Shown here one piece after another: positions 1 through 5,102 of a DNA stretch of 11,477 nt. The translations under genes and the position numbers were made by a program. The notes beneath the pieces were generated by a model. That model did no database searches. It saw only the letters and a list, made by a program, of their open reading frames with translations, and was not told the origin of the DNA. The stretch lies in NCBI GenBank assembly GCA_003601725.1, contig PIYJ01000031.1, positions 1-11,477 of the forward strand, written 5' to 3'. The stretch's first letter is position 1, and each line of letters opens with the position of its first letter. Source of the stretch: Candidatus Bathyarchaeota archaeon. GTDB lineage: Archaea > Thermoproteota > Bathyarchaeia > Bathyarchaeales > DTEX01.

Positions 1-383
1 AGAAGATTAAGATAATAAGTGAAAGAATCGGAGAAGTTGAAGCGGACCTCTTAGAAGATAAGGCACCTAAAACCGTCAATGCGATATGGGATGTCCTTCC
101 CCTCGAGGCCAGAGCAAACACCTGGGGCGATGAAATATACTTTTCGATTCCGGTAAGGCTAGAGGAGGAGAACGCCCACGAGACCGTTGAACTCGGCGAC
201 ATAGGCTATTGGCCTCCAGGACGAGGATTCTGCATATTCTTCGGCCCTACACCTATAAGCCGCGGAGATGAAATAAGACCAGCCGACCCCGTGAACGTCT
301 TCGGAAAGATCAGGGGAGACCCGAAAGTCTTCAGGAAGGTTAAAAGCGGAGATAAAATACGGATAGAAAGAGTTGAAGAATAA
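1..383 (+). CDS. Cyclophilin-like-fold protein (DUF369/PF04126-type), 5'-partial
   Basis: The reading frame enters from the left edge (first full codon at base 3) and runs 126 codons to TAA at 381-383. The translation contains 'APKTVNAIWDVLP', 'WGDEIYFSIPV', 'GDIGYWPPGRGFCIFFGPTP' and a C-terminal 'VFGKIRGDP'. This pattern is typical of the small cyclophilin-like family (TM1367 type) found in archaea and some bacteria. Those proteins are about 120-130 residues, so only a few N-terminal residues are probably missing. The family has a cyclophilin-like beta-barrel fold. I know of no firm evidence that it is a working prolyl isomerase, and the function is essentially unknown. Cytosolic: no signal peptide or membrane segment is visible in the part seen. 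No gene follows closely, so it probably ends its own transcript at the hairpin near 447-473. Family call is from pattern recognition. Confidence 0.8.
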   Translation, partial: KIKIISERIGEVEADLLEDKAPKTVNAIWDVLPLEARANTWGDEIYFSIPVRLEEENAHETVELGDIGYWPPGRGFCIFFGPTPISRGDEIRPADPVNVFGKIRGDPKVFRKVKSGDKIRIERVEE

Positions 384-446
384 AAAAGAAAAATCATCTT
401 CCTAAGCGTGCAAAAAATTTAAATGGAAGTTGGGGAGGGGATACAC

Positions 447-473
447 GTCTTAGTGTTCTATTAAGACTTTTTT
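447..473 (+). terminator. Hairpin plus T6 tract, possible terminator
   Basis: GTCTTA (447-452) and TAAGAC (462-467) are perfect inverted arms, extendable by one G-T pair, with a loop of about 7-9 bases. Six T (468-473) follow directly. This is a terminator-like shape 64 bases after the cyclophilin-like stop. A TATA-like TTTAAAT at 418-424, about 25 bases ahead of the hairpin, leaves open a very short transcript instead. Confidence 0.4.
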
Positions 474-517
474 CTGTATGATTAGAAAAGTAGGCTCTTC
501 GGGAAAGACTTATTTGT

Positions 518-535
518 GTAAACGTTTATGTTTAC
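518..535. promoter_or_regulatory. Perfect dyad ahead of the RHH antitoxin, likely autoregulatory operator
   Basis: GTAAAC (518-523), a 6-base spacer GTTTAT, and GTTTAC (530-535) form a perfect inverted repeat ending 13 bases before the antitoxin ATG. RHH antitoxins usually bind such short dyads over their own promoter. The site overlaps the region where a TATA box would lie (TTATTT at 510-515 or TTTATG at 525-530). Binding by this antitoxin is inferred. Confidence 0.5.
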
Positions 536-548
536 TTTGTGATGTTAT

Positions 549-770
549 ATGACGCAAGTTCAGGTAAGAATGCCTGAGAAGCTCGTCAAAGAGATAGACA
601 AATGGGTCGCTGAGGGAAGGTTCAAGAGTAGAAGCGACGCTATAAAGACGATTGTGGCCTTGTATGAGGAGAGAGAGCGTACTAGAGAGTTCTATAGGAT
701 GCTGGTTGAGCGGAGCAGAGAAGCACGGGAGAAGCCTGAGATTCTAGTTCCTCTCGAGGAGATCCCTTGA
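549..770 (+). CDS. Ribbon-helix-helix antitoxin of a RelBE/ParDE-type pair
   Basis: This 73-residue protein opens with the beta-strand 'TQVQVRMP' (residues 2-9), then two helices separated by 'EGRFKSRSDAIKTIV' (22-36), the classic RHH/CopG-MetJ DNA-binding layout. The dimeric strand contacts the DNA major groove. Residues 37-73 are charged and helical, ending in 'ILVPLEEIP', the kind of tail that wraps the partner toxin. In such pairs the antitoxin neutralises the toxin and represses the operon. The ATG at 549 has only a weak RBS (GTGAT at 540-544 lies 4 bases away), so a short-leader or leaderless transcript is likely. Its TGA overlaps the TTG start of the toxin gene, implying translational coupling. 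A perfect dyad at 518-535 is the likely operator. RHH assignment is confident. The exact subfamily (RelB, ParD or VapB-like) is not decided. Confidence 0.88.
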   Translation: MTQVQVRMPEKLVKEIDKWVAEGRFKSRSDAIKTIVALYEERERTREFYRMLVERSREAREKPEILVPLEEIP

Positions 771-1036
771 ATTACAGAGTTCTTCTCCACCCGAAAGCTG
801 CTGATTTCTTAAGAAGACTCAATTCGCCTCTAAGGGAGAAGATTAAAGGCTGCTTAAGGGAACTGGAGAAGGCGCCGGAGGAAAAGGGGCAACGTCTTAA
901 GCATTCTTCCTTCTACAGGCTTAGAATAGGCGATTACAGGGCGATCTATGAGATCCATCCAGAAAATAGGGAAGTTGTGATTCTATTTATAGGACACAGA
1001 AGAAAAGTCTATGATGAGTTTTCAAGGATTCTCTGA
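767..1036 (+). CDS. RelE/ParE-superfamily toxin
   Basis: This 89-residue protein matches small archaeal RelE proteins: 'YRVLLHPKAADFLRRL' (residues 3-18), a two-helix segment, then 'RLRIGDYRAIYEI' (51-63) and 'VVILFIGHRRKVYDEF' (70-85). RelE toxins cut mRNA in the ribosomal A site, whereas ParE relatives act on gyrase. The basic and aromatic residues R51, R53, R58, Y61, H77, R78 and Y82 are of the RelE type, so mRNA cleavage is the better guess, but it is inferred. The start is TTG at 767, overlapping the antitoxin stop as TTGA. No other in-frame start fits, because the conserved first strand begins at residue 3. Such coupling keeps toxin made only when antitoxin is made. Length is typical (85-95 residues) and nothing is missing, so the gene appears intact. 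Confidence 0.88.
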   Translation: MNYRVLLHPKAADFLRRLNSPLREKIKGCLRELEKAPEEKGQRLKHSSFYRLRIGDYRAIYEIHPENREVVILFIGHRRKVYDEFSRIL

Positions 1037-1047
1037 ATATCCCTCAC

Positions 1048-1055
1048 AATTATTA
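1048..1055 (+). promoter_or_regulatory. TATA-like element ahead of the KaiC-like gene
   Basis: AATTATTA in the 38-base gap after the toxin is centred about 24 bases before the ATG at 1075. That is the spacing expected for a leaderless archaeal transcript. It would let the ATPase/primase pair be transcribed separately from the toxin operon. The BRE is not obvious and read-through from the toxin operon is equally possible. Confidence 0.3.
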
Positions 1056-1074
1056 AGACAAAGGATAAAGATTA

Positions 1075-1884
1075 ATGTTGGGGCGGCTTCACTTGTCCAT
1101 TGAACGTCTTTCTGTAGGCATCCCTGAGCTTGACAGGATGCTGGCTGGGGGAATACCGGAGGGATTCACCGTCGCCGTTACCGGAGAACCGGGCACGGGG
1201 AAGACGGTTCTTTGCATTCATTTCATCGCTCAAGGCATTCGTGATGGAGATCGATGTGTCTATGTTACCACGGAGGAGAGCAGGGAATCCATCATTATGC
1301 AGGCAAGCCAGTTCGGATTCGACTTCTCTAAGAGCATAAAGGAGAATAATCTTGTCTTGATCGATGCGTTGATGGGCCTAAAAGAACAGTGGTCTCTGCA
1401 GAGCTTAGATATTGAGGAGCTCGTTGACAGGGTGATCCAAGCTAAGAAGACCCTTGGATATGGCAGGGCGAGGCTGGTTATCGATTCTCTCTCGGCTTTC
1501 TGGCTTGATAAGCCCGCCATGTCTAGGAGGCATTCATACTTCGTTAAGAAGGTTCTATCCAAATGGGGCTTCACAACGATGGTTACGTCTCAGTATGCGA
1601 TAACGACTTCTGAGGCGTTCGGGTGGGGAGTTGAACACATAGCCGACGGAATCATCAGGTTCAGAAGATCAGTAAAAGGAGGCATTCTTAGAAGATACAT
1701 CCTCGTGGAGAAGATGAGACAGACTCCGCATAGCTTGAAGATGCATGAGATCGAGATCGTAGACGGCAAGGGCATAGTGATCAAAGGATCAGTTGAGATG
1801 CGAAAGGAGGACATAGCCCTCCCCAGACAAGTGATGAATAAGATCCGTAAAGCATCGCAGAAAAGAGATGTTGAGACACCTTGA
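1075..1884 (+). CDS. KaiC/RAD55-like RecA-superfamily ATPase
   Basis: A single-domain 269-residue RecA-fold ATPase. The N-terminus 'SVGIPELDRMLAGGIPEG' (13-30) is the standard entry to the KaiC domain. Walker A is GEPGTGKT (37-44). Paired glutamates E67-E68 in 'VTTEES' are the likely catalytic acids. Walker B is 'RLVIDS' (133-138). 'WGVEHIADGIIRF' (184-196) and 'YILVEKMRQTPHSLKMHEIEI' split around 208-228 are KaiC-family hallmarks. Archaeal single-domain KaiC homologues are widespread, some regulate signalling or archaellum assembly, and most are uncharacterised. It lacks the second KaiC domain and any helix-hairpin-helix of RadA, so it is neither a clock KaiC nor the main recombinase. The C-terminal 25 residues are basic. 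Its TGA overlaps the TTG of the primase-fold gene (TTGA), so the two are probably co-translated and may act together on DNA or nucleic-acid ends. The start at ATG 1075 leaves 12 residues before the conserved domain. Function is inferred only to family level. Confidence 0.87.
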   Translation: MLGRLHLSIERLSVGIPELDRMLAGGIPEGFTVAVTGEPGTGKTVLCIHFIAQGIRDGDRCVYVTTEESRESIIMQASQFGFDFSKSIKENNLVLIDALMGLKEQWSLQSLDIEELVDRVIQAKKTLGYGRARLVIDSLSAFWLDKPAMSRRHSYFVKKVLSKWGFTTMVTSQYAITTSEAFGWGVEHIADGIIRFRRSVKGGILRRYILVEKMRQTPHSLKMHEIEIVDGKGIVIKGSVEMRKEDIALPRQVMNKIRKASQKRDVETP

Positions 1885-2744
1885 GTCTGGCTGAGGAACA
1901 TTATTCCCGCGTTGATGTCAAGAAGGAGATCGTTGATTTCTGTAAGGGCCGTTGGGTAGCCGCTCATTACATAGATTCTGAAGGTAAATTGGTCTTTAGA
2001 AGATACCTCCGCAGAAAGCCTTTAAGAATCAACAGCCCTGAAGAATTTTCCAGAATCATTAATCTGCGAGGGAACGTTTTAAGGTCGATTTATGCGACAG
2101 CTAATCTTTATTGGAAGACCGAAAGCATCGAGGAAGTATATGATTTATCAAACATCCGCCGTTGCAGCCCCGTGTGGGACATCGATGGAACTCTATCCAA
2201 CTGGAAGGCAACCCTCGAAGTTGCAAGGGAGATAGGGGCCTTTCTGAATGACAGGGGCGTCGAAAAGTCCCTCTTTTTTAAATGGTCAGGGAATGGATGT
2301 CACATTCACATCCACGAAGAAGCCTTCTCAGATGATCTTTTGAGAAGATATCACCCTCTTGATTTGGCCTATGCGATTGTTGAATACGTCAACTCCAAGA
2401 CGTCTCAAAGAGTAAGGGAAACATTGCTGAAGGGAAGAATCACGGTGGAAAACAAGGTGGATCCAACCCGCGTCTTCACGTGTCCCCTTAGTCTTCACCG
2501 CGAATTAAATGTTGTATGCATCTGCTTCAAGCCGACCAGACTCTCGGAATTCACGCCGGAATGGATTCGCCCATCGAGTTTTCAGCATGACCCTTCTTGG
2601 CGAGAATTCGTGAAAGGAGAGGCAGATGAAATAGCCGAAGACGCCTATAAAACAGTAGGCGGATACCCATTGAGGCGGAGGCGGAGAAGACGGAGAACGG
2701 TGCCGCTTGATAAACAGATAGTAAAATGGCTTCAAAAGGATTAA
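1881..2744 (+). CDS. PriS-like archaeo-eukaryotic primase (AEP) superfamily protein
   Basis: This 287-residue protein carries the three AEP catalytic motifs. Motif I is 'VWDIDGT' with D100 and D102. Motif II is 'SGNGCHIHI' with S136 and H141. Motif III is 'KVDPTRVFTCPLSLH', with D194 and a segment aligning to the RLPxSLH region of PriS. The fold makes or extends primers from NTPs in replication or repair. It differs from replicative PriS: it is shorter, I see no zinc-knuckle cysteine cluster, and the arginine of RLPxSLH is replaced (FTCPLSLH). It is therefore probably a paralogue rather than the cell's main primase. The C-terminus has eight consecutive arginines (265-272), likely a nucleic-acid-binding tail. 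The start is TTG 1881 inside the TGA of the KaiC-like gene. There is no in-frame ATG before the conserved region, and a start further in would remove N-terminal sequence. Primase activity is inferred from motifs; end-joining or translesion roles are possible alternatives. Confidence 0.78.
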   Translation: MSLAEEHYSRVDVKKEIVDFCKGRWVAAHYIDSEGKLVFRRYLRRKPLRINSPEEFSRIINLRGNVLRSIYATANLYWKTESIEEVYDLSNIRRCSPVWDIDGTLSNWKATLEVAREIGAFLNDRGVEKSLFFKWSGNGCHIHIHEEAFSDDLLRRYHPLDLAYAIVEYVNSKTSQRVRETLLKGRITVENKVDPTRVFTCPLSLHRELNVVCICFKPTRLSEFTPEWIRPSSFQHDPSWREFVKGEADEIAEDAYKTVGGYPLRRRRRRRRTVPLDKQIVKWLQKD

Positions 2745-2783
2745 CCCATAAAGTTTTCTTTAATCGCAGCCCCAAAACCTAAA

Positions 2784-2797
2784 TCTTTCATTTTTTT
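2784..2797 (+). terminator. T-rich tract, possible terminator of the primase operon
   Basis: TCTTTCA followed by seven T (2791-2797) lies 40-53 bases after the primase-fold stop. Archaeal RNA polymerase often terminates on such U-rich tracts without a hairpin. No strong stem precedes it. Confidence 0.4.
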
Positions 2798-2798
2798 A

Positions 2799-2809
2799 CA
2801 ATAAAATAG
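2799..2809 (+). promoter_or_regulatory. TATA-like element ahead of the UPF0282 gene
   Basis: CAATAAAAT within 2799-2809 lies about 40 bases before the ATG at 2847. A start site near 2830 would give a leader of about 15-20 bases. The element is weak by sequence but is the best AT-rich box in the gap. Confidence 0.35.
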
Positions 2810-2846
2810 GTCTTGTAAGGCTGGTTGACCCGAAGTTAGAGCTCCG

Positions 2847-4016
2847 ATGGAAATGAATCGTAAGGCAATAGAAGGAAATCTGCTTCCCGAAGAATTTAAA
2901 GGCCGCGACTTGATAGAACTGGGCTCCATAAAGGTCAGATTGCTATTCTTCGATTCGCTTGGAGCTAAATGCAGCTCAGTGCTCGTAAAGACCCCAGATG
3001 TTTCGATTCTAGTCGATCCCGGCGCTGCTGGGCTGCAGCCGGGGTTTCCCCTCTCTTCCGAGGAGAAGGCTTCTCTCCGTGAAAAGGCATTTGAACGGAT
3101 ACTTCGATACGGCGTCTCCTCTGACGTTGTGGTGATAACTCATTATCATTATGATCATCACGTTCATCCCAGCCGACTGGAAGAGATGATGAATCTCTTC
3201 AAAGGGAAAACATTGCTCGTGAAGAATCCGAATCAGTGGATAAACAGGTCTCAGAGAAAAAGAGCTTTTGTTTTTCTTTCTAAGCTGTATCAGATGCTTG
3301 GTGGACATGAACCCTTCGATAACATTCTGGAGCCTTCAAGATTCACGATGATAAATGATCCTTTTGATGATCATCCGAAGACGGCGGCTCTCTGGCGGAA
3401 GGCTGAAGGAAAAAAGCTGATGGTCTATCGGGCGAAGAAGAGATGGTTCAACAGGATTGTGGAGAGCTGGCAGCAGAACAAGTGGATGGGAGAATTCAAA
3501 GTTGAAGATACAGAGGTGAGATTAGCTGATGGAAGAGAATTCATTTTTGGGAATACAAAGATACGCTTCTCCCGCCCACTCTTCCACGGACAATTTCTCG
3601 ACAATATAGGCTGGGTCTTAGGGTTCACCGTGAAGCATGAGGATGAGACTTTTCTTTTTACTTCTGATCTGCAGGGGCCGATAATAGAGGAGTATGCTGA
3701 CTGGATCATACGGTCAGAACCAGACTTAATCGTAGCGGACGGCCCTCCCCTCTATACATACGGATTCATGATTGGAAAGGAAGATGTGGAACGCGTAGTC
3801 GACAATATGAAGAACATCATCCGTGAAGCTGAACCCTCAGAGATCATCTGGGATCACCACATGTGCAGGGGACTCTTCAAGCCGAAGTTGAAAAAGGTAT
3901 ATTCATATGCAGAGAAGGTGGGAGTCAAGATCCAGACAGCTGCTGAACATATCGGCCGTAAACCTCTAATAGAGCAAGTTTCCCCTCTTTCTATTAGTAA
4001 GGTAAGAGATGATTGA
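2847..4016 (+). CDS. UPF0282-family MBL-fold metallo-hydrolase
   Basis: The 389-residue product contains the metallo-beta-lactamase metal motif 'THYHYDHH' (98-105), i.e. HxHxDH with H99, H101, D103 and H104. It also has 'LFHGQ' (H247), 'FTSDLQG' (D274), 'VADGPP' (D298) and 'WDHHM' (H337, H338), enough ligands for two metal ions. 'VKNPNQWINRSQRKRA' (125-140) and the opening 'VRLLFFDSLGAKCSSVLV' are hallmarks of the archaeal UPF0282 group. Its substrate is unknown; MBL relatives include RNases and phosphodiesterases. Family members are usually about 300 residues, so this one is long: about 25 extra N-terminal residues before the first strand, plus a helical, Trp/Lys-rich insert around 145-225. 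ATG 2847 is taken as start although ATG 2853 is equally possible and neither has a good RBS. Cytosolic, single gene unit. Confidence 0.82.
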   Translation: MEMNRKAIEGNLLPEEFKGRDLIELGSIKVRLLFFDSLGAKCSSVLVKTPDVSILVDPGAAGLQPGFPLSSEEKASLREKAFERILRYGVSSDVVVITHYHYDHHVHPSRLEEMMNLFKGKTLLVKNPNQWINRSQRKRAFVFLSKLYQMLGGHEPFDNILEPSRFTMINDPFDDHPKTAALWRKAEGKKLMVYRAKKRWFNRIVESWQQNKWMGEFKVEDTEVRLADGREFIFGNTKIRFSRPLFHGQFLDNIGWVLGFTVKHEDETFLFTSDLQGPIIEEYADWIIRSEPDLIVADGPPLYTYGFMIGKEDVERVVDNMKNIIREAEPSEIIWDHHMCRGLFKPKLKKVYSYAEKVGVKIQTAAEHIGRKPLIEQVSPLSISKVRDD

Positions 4017-4018
4017 AG

Positions 4019-4102
4019 CTTAAGATGGATCTCTCCCCCTCTTTAACAGCTGTGAATCTGCTTCGCAGTAATAATAGCTCTGTATAGCATGTAGGATCTT
4101 AA
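4019..4102. repeat. Nested inverted repeats forming a possible long hairpin
   Basis: Outer arms TTAAGAT (4020-4026) and ATCTTAA (4096-4102) are perfect 7-base complements. Inside them ACAGCT (from about 4048) can pair with AGCT-c-TGT (about 4076-4083), and innermost CTGC-TTC-GCAG makes a 4-pair stem. The nested order suggests one folded element filling the space between the UPF0282 stop and the P-loop gene. It could be a terminator, a leader structure or an operator. A TATA-like TAATAATA inside it (about 4070-4077) competes with the leader explanation. Confidence 0.35.
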
Positions 4103-4125
4103 CTGATACTTTATGGTGGTCTCCT

Positions 4126-5016
4126 ATGCGTTCAGTCTTCGTCTTCGGGTTACTCCCAGAATCCCCAGGGAAGACCGTCATCTCCTCCGCTTTGACGAGG
4201 GGAATGATAAACAGGGGGATCAAAACATGTGTGTTTAAGCCGCGCTCGGGACATAACTTTTGGTATCAATATGACATTTTTCTGAAATGTAAAAAAGAAG
4301 GGCGGCTCTTCTGCGAAGATATCGTTAAGCTGAGACGAGCATGCAAGAATTCTTTACCATTTGAAGTTTTGAATCCAGTTGACGCCTTGATGGGTCCGCT
4401 GAACGCAGAGGAATTTATTGAACGTAAAATGGTAGATCAGCTTTATCTCTTCGAAGATGATGTCTTTTTGCATCTGATAGCTGAGAGATACACGATATGT
4501 AAAGATAAGATTGAGAATGTTCTATGCATTAATACGAGAGCCATAAGATCCCGCCTTGTGATGACGGACTTGGAATATGTAAGAGAACTGGAAAAACATG
4601 CCGACAAAGTTCTGTATCTAAATAGCTCCGATGAATGGAACAGTATCTTCCAAGATTACGGTCCAAAAGCTATACGTAGCTGCTATCGAAGAATCTCAGA
4701 AAAATCGGATTACGCAATAGTTGAAGGATTTAACGACGCGGTCTGCCCTGAGGAATCATTACGATACGACTTGGTAATAGGAGTTGCGCCGGGAGTGATC
4801 ATTTTCTATGACGCAAAAGATTTCCATGACGTAATAGAAACATTCAAAGATTTAGGTAAAGATCCAAGAAGCCTCAGAGCTAAAAACATAATTAAATATC
4901 TGAAGAAAGTGAAAACCTTATCGATCCCTGCTCTTCCATCTTCGCATCTTAAAGATTATGACGTTTTAAGCAAAGACCTGAATCAAGTTGTAGAATCAGC
5001 TCTAGATATGATTTGA
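4126..5016 (+). CDS. BioD-like predicted P-loop ATPase/GTPase of unknown role
   Basis: The 296-residue protein begins with a Walker A of the dethiobiotin-synthetase/ParA class, 'GLLPESPGKT' (8-17, with K16). A second basic motif 'FKPRSG' (36-41) corresponds to KPVxxG of BioD. 'DYAIVEGFND' (194-203) corresponds to the VEG motif after strand 4 of that fold. 'VLYLN' (161-165) and 'LVIGVAPGVIIF' (215-226) supply further core strands. Similar archaeal proteins are annotated only as predicted P-loop ATPase/GTPase. It is unlikely to be a true biotin enzyme: the rest of the sequence diverges, and no bio gene is nearby. Residues 200-296 are helical with many lysines. GGTGGT at 4115-4120, 5 bases before the ATG, is a reasonable RBS and fixes the start. 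Stand-alone gene on this strand, convergent with the radical SAM gene. Cytosolic. The nucleotide-binding call is firm; the reaction is unknown. Confidence 0.72.
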   Translation: MRSVFVFGLLPESPGKTVISSALTRGMINRGIKTCVFKPRSGHNFWYQYDIFLKCKKEGRLFCEDIVKLRRACKNSLPFEVLNPVDALMGPLNAEEFIERKMVDQLYLFEDDVFLHLIAERYTICKDKIENVLCINTRAIRSRLVMTDLEYVRELEKHADKVLYLNSSDEWNSIFQDYGPKAIRSCYRRISEKSDYAIVEGFNDAVCPEESLRYDLVIGVAPGVIIFYDAKDFHDVIETFKDLGKDPRSLRAKNIIKYLKKVKTLSIPALPSSHLKDYDVLSKDLNQVVESALDMI

Positions 5017-5102
5017 GACCAACTGAAGTTAAATGAGCATATGAGGCAATGAATAATCTAAGGATGGAATGAAAACTTGAAATCGCTGGATGCCGCTTTC
5101 CG

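Noticed and set aside
1260..1967. Minus-strand open frames opposite the KaiC-like gene
   Set aside because: Antisense shadows of a conserved ATPase; no family features or start signals.
4020..4223. A 67-codon minus-strand frame before the P-loop gene
   Set aside because: Much of it is antisense to the P-loop gene's 5' end and no RBS is visible.
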